Assembly: GCF_025642155.1 (NCBI RefSeq)
Contig: NZ_CP106798.1
Coordinates: 2,356,001-2,420,000, forward strand
Direction of reading: 5' to 3'
From: Streptomyces sp. HUAS 15-9
GTDB taxonomy: Bacteria; Actinomycetota; Actinomycetes; Streptomycetales; Streptomycetaceae
DNA: 64,000 nt
Under the pieces are notes generated by a model that saw only the letters and a list, made by a program, of their open reading frames with translations, was not told the origin of the DNA and did not search any database. Positions 19,074 through 30,602 of the stretch are shown in pieces. Positions within the stretch are counted from its first letter, which is position 1; each line of letters starts with the position of its first letter. A program made the position numbers and the translations under genes.

Positions 19074-19218
19074 GGCGCCAAGTGCGTCAGCCGACCGGGA
19101 GCGGGAGGAGGCCGAGCCGTACGTACGCGCCGCGCACGTGGGGAGACGGTCCGGACGGAGCCGGGATCTCCGGGGAAATTCAGTCCAGCAGGGAGAGTCT
19201 CGCCTCCCGCTTCGCGTC

Positions 19219-19246
19219 ACTTTAGTCCACCCTGTCTCGCGGTCAA
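19219..19246 (-). promoter_or_regulatory. Promoter of the rsmH-led division and cell-wall operon
   Basis: On the minus strand TTGACC (19241-19246) and TAAAGT (19219-19224) are spaced by 16 nt, close to the Streptomyces HrdB-type consensus. The predicted transcript would have a leader of about 235 nt before the rsmH TTG. This is the best promoter match seen upstream of the cluster. Confidence 0.6.
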
Positions 19247-19421
19247 TCAACCGGCCTGCGCGTCGCGGACCGCACCTCGGGCAGGGACGCATTTCGACGG
19301 CAATCACCCGTCCGGCACAGGTTTGCCCTCCGTGTGGGTTAGCTCACAACAAGCCACGATGACGTTCTTTGTCCACTCTCACAACAAGCTCGGACCAGTG
19401 GTGACCAGTAACGTCATGGGT

Positions 19422-19970
19422 ATGACGACTTCCGCAGCAGTTCCCACTGGATCCGAAGGCGCCATAACGCACGGCGGCACCGTGACGGATCGCCTGGTCG
19501 AGGCCAACCAGCACTACTCCGCCGCCTTCACCGACCCCGGTATGGATGCGCACCCCGTGCTCCATGTCGCCGTCGTGGCCTGCATGGACGCCCGGCTCGA
19601 CCTGCACGCCGCGCTCGGCCTGGAGCTCGGCGACTGCCACACCATCCGCAACGCGGGCGGCGTGGTCACCGACGACGTGATCCGCTCGCTCACCATCAGC
19701 CAGCGCAAGCTGGGCACGCGCAGCATCGTCCTCATCCACCACACCGGTTGCGGCATGGAGTCCCTCACCGAGGACTTCCGCACCGAACTGGAGATGGAGG
19801 TCGGCCAGCGCCCGGCCTGGGCCGTGGAGTCCTTCCGGGACGTCGACCAGGACGTACGCCAGTCCATGCAGCGGGTGCGCACGTCGCCGTTCCTGCTGCA
19901 CACCGGCGAGGTGCGGGGCTTCGTGTTCGACGTCAGGACGGGTCTGCTGCGCGAGGTCGACCCGGCCTGA
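19422..19970 (+). CDS. Beta-class carbonic anhydrase, 182 aa
   Basis: The enzyme interconverts CO2 and bicarbonate. Zinc ligands are visible: C54 in ACMDAR, H107 and C110 in HHTGCGM, with the D56-R58 dyad of beta-carbonic anhydrases. IRNAGGVVTDDVIRSL is characteristic, and the overall pattern is close to M. tuberculosis Rv1284. The start is uncertain: ATG 19422 lies 7 nt after a TAACGT -10-like hexamer (19409-19414), which would give a leaderless mRNA; ATG 19416 or GTG 19401 are alternatives. It is divergent from rsmH and monocistronic, with a hairpin at 20011-20031 downstream. Confidence 0.93.
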   Translation: MTTSAAVPTGSEGAITHGGTVTDRLVEANQHYSAAFTDPGMDAHPVLHVAVVACMDARLDLHAALGLELGDCHTIRNAGGVVTDDVIRSLTISQRKLGTRSIVLIHHTGCGMESLTEDFRTELEMEVGQRPAWAVESFRDVDQDVRQSMQRVRTSPFLLHTGEVRGFVFDVRTGLLREVDPA

Positions 19971-20010
19971 CCGGCCCGCCGACGGACCGCACGCTTTGGA
20001 ACATCACGCC

Positions 20011-20031
20011 ACCGGCATCGAAAATGCCGGT
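20011..20031 (+). terminator. Hairpin after the carbonic anhydrase gene
   Basis: ACCGGCAT (20011-20018) and ATGCCGGT (20024-20031) are exact reverse complements around a CGAAA loop, 40 nt past the stop. The remaining non-coding part up to 20220 contains the moxR promoter region; a GACAC occurs at 20082-20086. Confidence 0.5.
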
Positions 20032-20220
20032 CGAAAGCGCCGTAAGACCGACATAGTGCGGGCAGTTGTCCACAGGCGAGTGACACGAATCGGTAACGGC
20101 AGCAAGAATGCGGGGTGTGGCGTCACGCGGAACCATTCACGCGTGGTGTCCGTGTTCGGGGTGGGCCGGTCCGCATCGCAGAGCGACGGCCCGGAGTAAG
20201 AACGGGCCGAGGAGGGCCGG

Positions 20221-21260
<1,040 letters not shown>

Positions 21261-21261
<1 letters not shown>

Positions 21262-22625
21262 TGACGGCCGGGGGGACCGGGCAGGCGGAGACCGAGCGCG
21301 ACGAGAAGGGCGGCGTCCGTACGGCGCTCGCGGGGCTGACCACCCGCGGGCGGTCCTTCCTGGCCGCGGGCATCGCGGCCGCGATCTGCGCCTACGTCCT
21401 GGGGCAGAGCGATCTGCTCCGGGTCGGGCTGCTGCTGGCCGTACTGCCCCTGATCTGCACGACCGTGCTCTACCGCACCCGCTACCGGGTGGCCGGCAGC
21501 CGCAGGCTCGCGCCGTCTCGGGTGCCGGCCGGCAGTGAGGCCCGGGTCCATCTGCGGATGGACAACGTCTCGCGGCTGCCCACGGGGCTGCTGATGCTGC
21601 AGGACCGGGTGCCGTATGTGCTCGGTCCGCGGCCCCGCTTCGTCCTGGACCGGGTGGAGCCGGGCGGCCGCCGCGAGGTGTCCTACCGGGTCCGCTCGGA
21701 CCTGCGCGGCCGCTATCCGCTGGGCCCGCTCCAGTTGCGCCTCACGGACCCGTTCGGGATGTGCGAACTGACCCGTTCCTTCTCGACGTTCGACACCCTG
21801 ACCGTGATCCCGCGCGTGGAGGCACTGCCGCCGGTCCGGTTCAGCGGTGAGGCGAAGGGGTACGGCGACGGTCGGCAACGCTCGCTGGCCCTGGCGGGCG
21901 ACGACGACGTGATCCCGCGCGGGTACCGGTACGGCGACGACCTGCGCCGCGTCCACTGGCGCTCCACCGCCCGCTACGGCGAGTTGATGGTGCGCAGGGA
22001 GGAACAGCCGCAGCGCTCCCGCTGCACGGTGCTGCTCGACACGCGCGGCATCGCCTTCGCGGGCGCGGGTCCGGACTCGCCCTTCGAGTGGGCAGTCTCG
22101 GGCACCGCGTCGGTCCTGGTCCACATGCTGGAACGCGGCTTCTCGGTGCGGCTGTTGACCGACACCGGCAGCGCGGTGCCCGGCGAGGGCAGCGACGGGT
22201 TCGCGGGCGCCAGCCAGGAGACCGCGGACGCCGCCGGGCTGATGATGGACACCCTCGCCGTGATCGACCACTCGGACGGCACGGGGCTCTCCCGGGCCTA
22301 CGACGTGCTGCGCGGCGGCAACGAAGGACTGCTGGTGGCCTTCCTGGGCGACCTCGACGACGAACAGGCCGCAGTGGTGGCCAAGATGCGCCGGCGCGGC
22401 GGCGGCGCGGTCGCCTTCCTGCTGGACAGCGACGCGTGGATGCGCGAGCCGACCGACGTACCCGGCCCCACGGCGCAGCACGGGGAGCGGCTGCGCATGC
22501 TGCGCGAGGCGGGCTGGACCGCCGTGAGCGTTCCTCGCGGCACCTCGCTGAGCGAACTGTGGCGCCAGGCGGACCGCGAACGCACGGGCGTCGCCGCGAT
22601 GTCCGGCGGAGAGACACTGTCATGA
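21261..22625 (+). CDS. DUF58 domain membrane protein, 454 aa
   Basis: This is the standard partner of MoxR. Two adjacent hydrophobic segments (about 31-70) are followed by a beta-rich region and the DUF58 signature GDDDVIPRGYRYGDDLRRVHWRS-type segment (about 212-245), then a von Willebrand-A-like fold with SRCTVLLDTRG. The ATG at 21261 is preferred over the GTG at 21258 because GGAGG lies 5 nt before the ATG. The stop overlaps a micro-gene by ATGA (22622-22625). The biological target of the trio in actinobacteria is not known. Confidence 0.9.
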
Positions 22626-22752
22626 GCGGGCGGGCACGGATGCGCGCCGGCACGCCGGAAGGCCGGGCGGAGGTCGTCCCGGACCGGCCGATACCGGCGC
22701 GCGGCGCCGCGACGAGTGACCGGGAGGCACTGTCATGAGTGGGCGGGCGCGG
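22613..22752 (+). repeat. 27-nt imperfect direct repeat flanking a micro-gene
   Basis: Bases 22613-22639 and 22726-22752 match at 24 of 27 positions, 113 nt apart. Each copy holds the end of one reading frame and the start of the next (ACTGTCATGAG, then GGGCGGGC). The arrangement looks like a duplicated gene junction between the DUF58 and transglutaminase genes. Confidence 0.7.
22622..22738 (+). CDS. 38-aa micro-gene coupled by ATGA overlaps on both sides
   Basis: ATG 22622 overlaps the DUF58 stop and TGA 22736-22738 overlaps the transglutaminase ATG, both as ATGA. The predicted peptide begins MSGRARMRAGTPEG and ends TSDREALS; it is Arg/Pro/Ala-rich, with no membrane segment or known motif. 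Its ends repeat the ends of its neighbours (ETLS/EALS before, MSGRAR after), so it probably arose by duplication of the junction. It may serve only to pass ribosomes from one gene to the next. Whether a stable peptide is made is unknown. Confidence 0.5.
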   Translation: MSGRARMRAGTPEGRAEVVPDRPIPARGAATSDREALS

Positions 22753-25118
22753 CTGGCCATGTGTGCCGCCGCGGCGACGTTGATGGCGGCGTGTGCGCTG
22801 CTGCCGCTGGTGGACAAGCCCACGTGGCTGCTGCAGGCGATCTTCCTGGTGGCGGTGCAGACGGGGGTGGGCGCGGCGACCCGCCGGGTGCCGCTGGCCC
22901 GGCCGCTGACCGTGGTGGCGCAGGCGCTCACCTCGCTGATGCTGCTGACCCTGCTCTTCGCCCGGGAGCACGCGATCGCCGGGCTGATCCCCGGTCCGGA
23001 CGCGATCCGGCACTTCGCCGATCTGTTCCGGCAGGGCGCGCAGGACGTCAACCAGTACGCGATCCCGGCACCCCTGTCCGACGGCATCCGGCTGATGCTC
23101 GTCGGCGGCGTCCTGGTGATCGGCTTGATCGTGGACACCCTCGCGGTGACCTTCCGCAGCGCGGCCCCGGCGGGACTGCCGCTGCTCGCGCTGTACTCGG
23201 TGGCCGCGGGGCTGTCCGACGGCGGCGCCGACTGGCTGTGGTTCCTGGTCGCGGCGGCCGGCTATCTGATGCTGCTGCTGGCCGAGGGCCGGGACCGGCT
23301 CTCCCAGTGGGGCCGCGTCTTCGGCGGCGCGGCGCGCGCCCCGGGCGAGCCCACGGGCAGCGCGGTGGCACCGGTCCGCACCGGCCGCCGTATCGGCGCG
23401 GTCGCGCTCGGTGTCGCCCTGTTCGTGCCGCTCGCCCTGCCGGCGATGCAGGGCGGCCTCCTGGACGGCGCCGGAACCGGCGTCGGCGCGGGCAACGGGA
23501 ACGGCGGCACGATCTCCGCGGTCAACCCCCTGGTGTCGCTGCGCGACAGTCTGAACGTGGACCAGGACCGCCAGGTCCTGTCCCTGAAGACCGACACCAA
23601 CGACATCTCCGACCTGTATCTGCGCATCGTCTCCCTGGACGACTTCGACGGCGTCACCTGGAAGCCGTCCCAGCGGCACATCGTCGGCGTGCCGGACCGG
23701 TTCCCCACGCCGATCGGCCTGGGCCAGGGCATCAAGCGCACGACGGTCACGACCACCGTCTCGGCGGCGGACTGGTACGCGCAGGACTGGCTGCCGATGC
23801 CCTACCCGCCGAGCAGCGTGAAGGTCGGCGGCAGCTGGCGCTACGAGCCGGTGGGAATGACGCTCGTCGGCGACCACGGCCAGAACACGCGCGGCGCGAC
23901 CTACCTCGTGACCAGCCTGGACGTACAGCCGACCGCGGACCAGCTGGCCACGGCGCCGGAGCCGACGGCGGCGCTGAAGCGCGACTACACCAAGGTGCCC
24001 TCCTCGCTCCCGTCGGCCGTGGCCAGGACCGCCAAAAAGGTCACCGACGGCGCGACGAGCCACTACGACCAGGCGGTCAAGCTCCAGGACTACTTCGCCG
24101 TCACGGGTGGCTTCCAGTACGACACCCAGGTGGAGGTCGGCAGGGGCCGCAACGCCATCGCCGCCTTCCTGCAGAAGAAGCAGGGCTTCTGCGTCCACTT
24201 CTCCTTCGCGATGGCCGCGATGGCCCGGACGCTGGGTATCCCGGCCCGGGTCGCGGTGGGCTTCGCACCCGGTTCCCCGCAGGCGGACGGCTCGGTGTCG
24301 GTCGGTCTGAAGGACGCGCACGCCTGGCCCGAGCTGTACTTCGAGGGCGTGGGCTGGACCCGCTTCGAGCCGACCCCGACCCGCGGTACGACCCCCTCGT
24401 ACACCCAGACGGAGACGCCCGGCTCCTCCCCGCCGGACCATGTGAGCCCGTCCCAGGCGGCGAGCGCGGTGCCCTCGACGGAGGCCTCGCCGAGCGAGGG
24501 CTGCACGGCCCAGCAGCGCAAGCAGGACGTGTGCTCCAGCCCGTCCGCGGCAGCCGCGCAGCTCACGGACGACAACGGTCCCCGGTGGTGGGAGTACGCG
24601 CTGTGGGTGCTCGGCGGGCTGGCCGTCGTGACGATCCCGCTGACGCCGATGCTGTGGCGGATGCGGCTGCGCGCCGTACGGCTGGGCGGGCATGCCCGCA
24701 GCGACGAGGGCGCGGCGGCCCACGCGCTGGCGGCCTGGCAGGAACTGACCGACACCGCATGGGACTTCGGCATCATGCCGGACGACTCACAGACCCCGCG
24801 CAAGGCGGCCGCCCGGATCGTCCGGCTCGGGCACCTCGACCCGGTGGTCGGGGCCGCGGTGCACCGGGTGGCCGACGCCGTGGAGCAGGTCCTCTACGCG
24901 CCGCGGCCGCGCCCGACGGCCGGGCTCGCCGAGGACGTGCGCCGGGCCGTCGGCGGGCTGAGCGGCACGGTCGGCCGCGGTACGCGACTGCGCGCGCGGT
25001 TCGCCCCCGGTCCAGCGTGCGGGTGCTGTGGGCGGCGTCGGCCTGGTGGGCGTCGCTCGGGGCCCGCACGGCGGCGGCCCGGCCCACCCTGCGCAGGCCG
25101 TCGGGCCAGCGGGGCTGA
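22735..25118 (+). CDS. Transglutaminase-like membrane protein (DUF3488/DUF4129), apparent frameshift at 25004-25008
   Basis: This is the third member of the MoxR-DUF58-transglutaminase trio. There are about six N-terminal membrane helices (residues about 8-240), an extracytoplasmic transglutaminase core with KKQGFCVHFSFAMA (Cys about 486), DAHAWPEL (His about 529) and FEPTPT, then a single helix (about 622-645) and a cytoplasmic DUF4129 region. As sequenced, the frame leaves the conserved end after RARFAP and runs on to 25257. In the -1 frame from 25008 the sequence continues RSSVRVLWAASAWW and stops at 25118, before the terminator. One missing C in the run 25004-25008 explains this. Sequencing error or true mutation cannot be told apart here. 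Confidence 0.85.
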
Positions 25119-25146
25119 GGGCGGACCGGCGGGGCCGAGGACACAA

Positions 25147-25183
25147 CTGAGGGGTGACCACCCGGTGGGTGGTCACCCCTCAG
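25147..25183. terminator. Perfect 17-bp hairpin, bidirectional terminator
   Basis: Bases 25147-25163 and 25167-25183 are exact reverse complements with a GGT loop. The hairpin lies between the convergent transglutaminase and DUF3040 genes. The as-sequenced long frame of the transglutaminase would run straight through it, which supports 25118 as the true end. Confidence 0.85.
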
Positions 25184-25253
25184 CGCGTCTCGCGCGGACC
25201 TTCCGGCGAAGTGAGCGAAGTATCAGTGGCCCCGAAGTACCAGTGGCCCTGTA

Positions 25254-25643
25254 CTAGTGGCCCTGTTCGTCCCGGCGGCGCTGCCAGCGCTGTTCGATGC
25301 GGTCCATCATGGAGCGCTTCGGCCGTCCCTGACGGCGGGCATGCGGGGCACCGGCGGGCTGTTCGCCCGGCTTGGGAGCCTTGCGCCACCCCGTTACGGC
25401 GAGTACCGCACAGCCAAGCATGACGAGGAAGCCCACCACGCTGACCCAGATCTGCTGTGCGACCATTCCGGCCATGAGGAGCGCGATACCTACGAGGAAG
25501 CCTGCCGCCGCCTGGTAGACCCGTCGTCGGGTGTACGTGCGCAGCCCGCTTCCCTCAAGCGCTGTCGCGAACTTGGGATCTTCGGCGTACAGCGCTCGCT
25601 CCATCTGCTCGAGCATGCGCTGCTCGTGCTCCGAGAGCGGCAC
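25254..25643 (-). CDS. DUF3040 family membrane protein, 129 aa
   Basis: The protein starts MPLSEHEQRMLEQMERALYAEDPKFA, the hallmark of DUF3040, a family restricted to actinobacteria with no assigned function. Two membrane helices follow (about 46-65 and 68-85) and a basic C-terminal tail (RRQGRPKRSMMDRIEQRWQRRR). It starts at GTG 25641-25643 with AGGAGG about 5 nt upstream. It is convergent with the transglutaminase gene. The 278-nt stretch up to 25921 holds its promoter region and no gene I can support. Confidence 0.88.
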   Translation of the reverse strand: MPLSEHEQRMLEQMERALYAEDPKFATALEGSGLRTYTRRRVYQAAAGFLVGIALLMAGMVAQQIWVSVVGFLVMLGCAVLAVTGWRKAPKPGEQPAGAPHARRQGRPKRSMMDRIEQRWQRRRDEQGH

Positions 25644-25921
25644 GGAGTCCTCCTCATCGTGCAGTCGCCGGGGCGACCCGGGGGGTCCCTTCAGGATAGG
25701 CAGGGAATCGCCCCCGTGAAACCCGCCCCTCTACGCCAATTGGCCAACCGGAGTCCCGCCATGGCCGACCCGGCTCGCTGAGGCTTCCATTCCCCGGCGG
25801 CCGACCCGTCATGCCGGGTGGTCTCCCTCGATCATACGGCGCAAACCGCTCGATCGGGGGGCCTGTGGCGCACTCCATGTGCGCCCGGGGCGCTGATCAG
25901 CAGCGTGACTCGGGGGGCGGC

Positions 25922-26692
25922 TCAGGCCCCTGTGGCACCGCTCGTCTCGCCCAGGACGTGCAGCTGAGTGGCGACGGAGTGGAACGCGGGGAGCTCGGCC
26001 GCCGCGGCCTCCAGCTTCAGCAGGGCGTCCAGCGCTCCGGGCTCGGTGTCCACCAGGACGCCTGGTACGAGGTCGGCGAAGACCCGTACGCCGTGCACGG
26101 CGGCCACCCTCAGGCCCGCGGCCTCGACGAGCCCGGTGAGCTGCTCGGCGGTGAAGCGCCGCGGCATCGGGTCGCCGGTGCCCCAGCGGCCGGCCGGGTC
26201 CTCGAGCGCCTGCTTGGCCTCCGTGAAGTGACCCGCGAGGGCGCGGGCGAGCACGGCGCCGCCGAGGCCGGCCGCGAGGAGACTGAGAACGCCCTCGGGG
26301 CGCAGCGCGGCCACCGCGTTGCGGACGCCCTCGGCCGGGTCGTCCACGTACTCCAGGACGCCGTGGCACAGCACCACGTCGTAGCCGCTGGGCTCGACCA
26401 CGTCGAAGAGCCCGTGGGCGTCGCCCTGCACGCCCCGGACCCGGTCGGCTACCCCGGCCTCGGCGGTCCGGCGCTCCAGCGCGAACAGCGCGTTCGGGCT
26501 GGGGTCGACGACGGTGACGCGGTGGCCGAGGCGGGCCAGGGGCACGGCGAAGTTGCCGCTGCCGCCGCCGGTGTCGAGCACGTCCAGCGAGTCCCGGCCC
26601 GTGGCCTTGACGCGGCGGTCCAGGGCGTCCTGGAGGACCTCCCAGACCACGGCGGTACGGAGGGAGGAACGGGGGCGCATCGGATCCGACAC
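25922..26692 (-). CDS. Class I SAM-dependent methyltransferase, 256 aa
   Basis: The Rossmann methyltransferase fold is clear: LDVLDTGGGSGNFAVPLARLGHRVTVVDPSP (motif I and the acidic residue after strand 2), GDAHGL, YDVVLCHGVLEYVDDP (motif IV-like) and a C-terminal region MPRRFTAEQLTGLVEAAGLRV seen in small-molecule or tRNA methyltransferases of the methyltransf_11/25 type. The substrate cannot be inferred. GTG 26690-26692 has GAGGAG 9 nt upstream; ATG 26678-26680 is an alternative. It is transcribed in the same direction as the HEPN gene, 208 nt downstream of it. Confidence 0.9.
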   Translation of the reverse strand: MSDPMRPRSSLRTAVVWEVLQDALDRRVKATGRDSLDVLDTGGGSGNFAVPLARLGHRVTVVDPSPNALFALERRTAEAGVADRVRGVQGDAHGLFDVVEPSGYDVVLCHGVLEYVDDPAEGVRNAVAALRPEGVLSLLAAGLGGAVLARALAGHFTEAKQALEDPAGRWGTGDPMPRRFTAEQLTGLVEAAGLRVAAVHGVRVFADLVPGVLVDTEPGALDALLKLEAAAAELPAFHSVATQLHVLGETSGATGA

Positions 26693-26900
26693 GGCAGTTG
26701 ACTCCTCGGCGCGGCGCCGCCTGTTGCCCGGCGGCGCGAACGGGGTGCCCTCCCCGGCCCGGGGTACGGGAGGAGGGAAGGCTGCATGCGCTCTCCACCC
26801 TATTGCCTCCGGTGCCGTACCAGGTCACCGCGATGATGTACCGCCGCGTCCGTCTCGCACGGCGGACACCCGTGCCGTCGGCCCGCTCTCCGGCGGGCGG

Positions 26901-27464
26901 TCAGCCCGCGTCCGGGAGCTCTCCCCGGGTGAGCGGGCGGTCCGGCCCGTCCGTGTCCTGGCGTGGCTGTGGCAGGACCGGCTGGAGCACCAGCATCCGC
27001 TCGACGAGGCGGACGAACATCGCCACGTCCCGTATGAGGTCGTCGGCGTCCCGCGGGGTGGCCGCGCCCTGGATGCCCGCCTCGGCGCGGGCGCGGCGCC
27101 CGGCCCCGGAGGCGAACAGCGCGCTCCACTCGGTGAGCTCGGGCGCGATCTCGGGGAGCACTTCCCAGGCGCTCCTGATGCGGGGGCGGCACCTGGAGGG
27201 GGGCTCCGGGCGGCCCCGCGCGGCAAGGACGGCGGCGGCCGTGCGCAGGGCGGCGAGATGGGCCGTCGCATAGCGTTCGTTCGGCGTTTCGAGGACGGCG
27301 GCCTCGTCGAGTCCGGCGCGGGCCTGGGCGAGCAGGTCGAGGGCAGCGGGCGGGGCCGTGGTCCGGCGGAGCACGGGGTGCACATCGCTCGCCGGGCCGG
27401 TCAGTGAGGGGGCAGGGCCGGTGGCGCTGCGCCGACCTGCGGCGGCTGCGGACGAGTTGGCCAT
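26901..27464 (-). CDS. SAV_6107-type HEPN domain protein, 187 aa
   Basis: I recognise the all-alpha core PPAALDLLAQARAGLDEAAVLETPNERYATAHLAALRTAAAVL as the SAV_6107 family of HEPN-like proteins, which are found in actinobacteria and have unknown function. HEPN folds often occur in RNases or nucleotide-binding proteins, but the RxxxxH catalytic motif of HEPN RNases is not visible here. A low-complexity N-terminus (about 1-35) precedes the domain and the last 20 residues are Pro/Asp-rich. The gene is divergent from the TetR-controlled ABC operon, with 209 nt between them. Confidence 0.75.
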   Translation of the reverse strand: MANSSAAAAGRRSATGPAPSLTGPASDVHPVLRRTTAPPAALDLLAQARAGLDEAAVLETPNERYATAHLAALRTAAAVLAARGRPEPPSRCRPRIRSAWEVLPEIAPELTEWSALFASGAGRRARAEAGIQGAATPRDADDLIRDVAMFVRLVERMLVLQPVLPQPRQDTDGPDRPLTRGELPDAG

Positions 27465-27565
27465 GACGAACCTCCTGTCGTCTGGGTGACGGCACGACCT
27501 GTCCGATGGTGCCGTATGTGCCCATCGTGAGGTATGCCACTGACAATCCGTTCTGACCTGGGGTT

Positions 27566-27612
27566 TTGCTTCGATCGAAAGTTCGGGCTAGTTTTTGCAC
27601 TGACCAGTCAGT
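27566..27612 (+). promoter_or_regulatory. Promoter with a TetR-type operator at the predicted start site
   Basis: TTGCTT (27566-27571) and TAGTTT (27589-27594) have a 17-nt spacer, giving a start near 27601. The palindrome ACTGA-CCAG-TCAGT (27599-27612, 5-bp arms) lies exactly there. TGAC...GTCA palindromes of this kind are typical TetR operators, and the third gene of the operon encodes a TetR regulator, so autorepression is likely (inference). Confidence 0.65.
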
Positions 27613-27673
27613 TCAAATTGGGGAACGACCGGGGATGCGGGGGACATCCCCGGGCCCCAGGGATGGGGGAGCT

Positions 27674-28517
<844 letters not shown>

Positions 28518-28546
<29 letters not shown>

Positions 28547-30602
28547 GCTGAGGCGTTTCGGCCGGGGGAAGCTGCCGCGTGCCGCCCTGGTCGCGCTCCT
28601 GGTCCTGCCGCTGCTGTACGGCGCCCTGTACCTGTGGTCCTTCTGGGACCCGTACGGCCGTCTGGACCGCATCCCCGTGGCGCTCGTCAACGACGACAAG
28701 GGGGCGACCGCCGACGGGAAGAAGATCACGGCGGGCGACGACATCGTCGACGGGCTGCGTGACAGCAAGACCTTCGAGTGGCACGAGGTCGGCGCGGCCG
28801 AGGCACGCAAGGGCGTCGAGAACGGCACGTACTACCTGTCGCTGACCATGCCGGCCGACTTCAGCCGGCGCGTCGCCTCCAGCTCGGGCGACTCTCCGGA
28901 GACGGGCGCCCTCCAGGTCCGGACGAACGACGCGAACAACTACATCGTCGGGTCGATATCCCGGACGGTCTTCAGCGAGGTGCGCACGGCCGCGTCCACC
29001 AAGACCTCCCGGTCCTTCCTGGACCGGATCTTCATCTCCTTCTCCGACATCCACGGGCAGACCGTGAAGGCCGCGAACGGCGCCGACAAGCTCAAGGGCG
29101 GCATCGGGAAGGCGGAGAAGGGCTCCAAGGACCTCGCGGACGGTCTGACGGACGCCAAGAGCGGCAGCGGCAAGCTGTCCAAGGGCCTGAAGAAGCTCAA
29201 CACGGGCGCCGGCGACCTGGAGAACGGTTCGCAGCGGGTCTCCGAGGGCACGCAGACGCTCGCCGACAACGTCAACGGGGTCTACGACAAGGTCGGCCCG
29301 TTCCTCAAGGACAACGAGAAGACCATCGGTGACACCGCACAGCTGGTCGCCGACTCGGCCAAGGCGGTCAGCCACAACCTCGACGTCCTGGTGAAGGCGG
29401 CTCCGGGCGCCGCCAGGACCGCGCACGCGGCCTCCGGGGCGCTCGACGAGATCTACCGGACGCACTGCGAGTCGACGGTGCTGCCCGACCCGATCTGCCC
29501 CGATCTGAAGAAGGCCAAGGAGGCCGCGGCCGACGTGGCCACGGTGGCCGACGACCTCAACACGCTGATCGCCGACCAGGACGGCGACCTGAAGACGCTC
29601 CGCACCAACCTCGGCACGCTCCAGAAGCAGGCCCAGGCGCTGGCCGACCGCTCGCCGCACCTCTCCGAGGACGTCGACGACGCCGTCAAGAAGATCAACG
29701 ACCTGAACGAGGGCGCGGGCAAGGTCGCCGCGGGCGCCAAGAAGCTGCACACCGGTCTCGGCACGGCCCGGACCGGCGCCGCCGACCTGGACGAGGGCGT
29801 CGGCAAGCTCAAGACGGGCGCCGAGGACCTCAACGGCGGCATGTTCAAGCTCGTCGACGGCTCGGGGAAGCTCGCCGGTGGACTGCACGACGGGGCCGGG
29901 CGGATCCCCGACTACGACAAGAAGGACCGCGACCAGCGCACCGAGGTGATGGCCGACCCGGTCCAGCTCGCCTCCAGGGACCTGCACAAGGCGCCCAACT
30001 ACGGCACCGGGTTCGCCCCGTACTTCATCCCGCTGTCCCTGTGGGTGGGCGCGATGGTGGCGTACATGCTGATCCAGCCGCTCAACCGGCGAGCCCTCGC
30101 GGCCGGTTCCGCCGCCTGGCGGATCGCGCTGGCGGGCTGGCTGCCGGTGGTCGCGGTCGGCGTGCTGCAGACGGCGGCCCTGATGGCGGTGCTGCACTGG
30201 GCGATCGGTCTGCAGATGGTCCGGGCGGCCGGGACGGTGGGCTTCCTGTTCCTGGTGGCGGCGTGCTTCGGGGCGATCGTGCAGTGGCTGAACGCGCGCT
30301 TCGGGGCGGCGGGCCGGATCCTCGTGCTCGCCCTGCTGATGCTCCAGCTGACGTCGGCGGGCGGCACGTACCCCGTACAGACCAGCCCGGACTTCTTCAA
30401 CGCGATCCACCCCTTCCTGCCGATGAGTTACGTGGTCTCGGCCCTCAGGAGGCTGATCACGGGCGGCGGCCTGGGCCCGGTGTGGCAGGCCTGCGCCGTT
30501 CTGGTCGCCTTCACGGCCGGCGCCCTGGCGCTGACCGCCCTGTCGGCCCGCCGCAGCCAGGTGTGGACCCTGGACCGACTGCACCCGGAGCTGAGCCTGT
30601 GA
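28518..30602 (+). CDS. YhgE/Pip family membrane protein, 694 aa
   Basis: The YhgE/Pip N-terminal region is clear: one helix (about 20-40, AALVALLVLPLLYGALYLWSF), then WDPYGRLDRIPVALVNDDKGA, followed by a long extracytoplasmic part (about 45-500) of heptad-like helices rich in Lys, Asp and Gly (repeats such as ADGLTDAKSGSGKLSKGL) and five or six C-terminal helices of the ABC-2 permease type (about 505-680). Family members include phage-infection protein Pip and ESX/type VII-linked proteins; transport is suspected but unproven. It overlaps the preceding ATPase gene and ends in a GTGA overlap with the TetR gene. Confidence 0.9.

Noticed and set aside
21841..24723. Very long minus-strand open frame (960 codons) opposite DUF58 and transglutaminase
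   Set aside because: It has no recognisable motif and Arg/His/Gly-rich composition; it is an artefact of high-GC codon bias in the plus-strand genes, which have clear domains.
22716..25118. 800-codon plus-strand frame as a separate gene
   Set aside because: Only its last 37 codons look real; they are the displaced end of the transglutaminase gene.
25119..25257. C-terminal extension of the transglutaminase as sequenced
   Set aside because: It runs through a terminator hairpin and has shadow-like composition; the end at 25118 in the other frame fits the family better.
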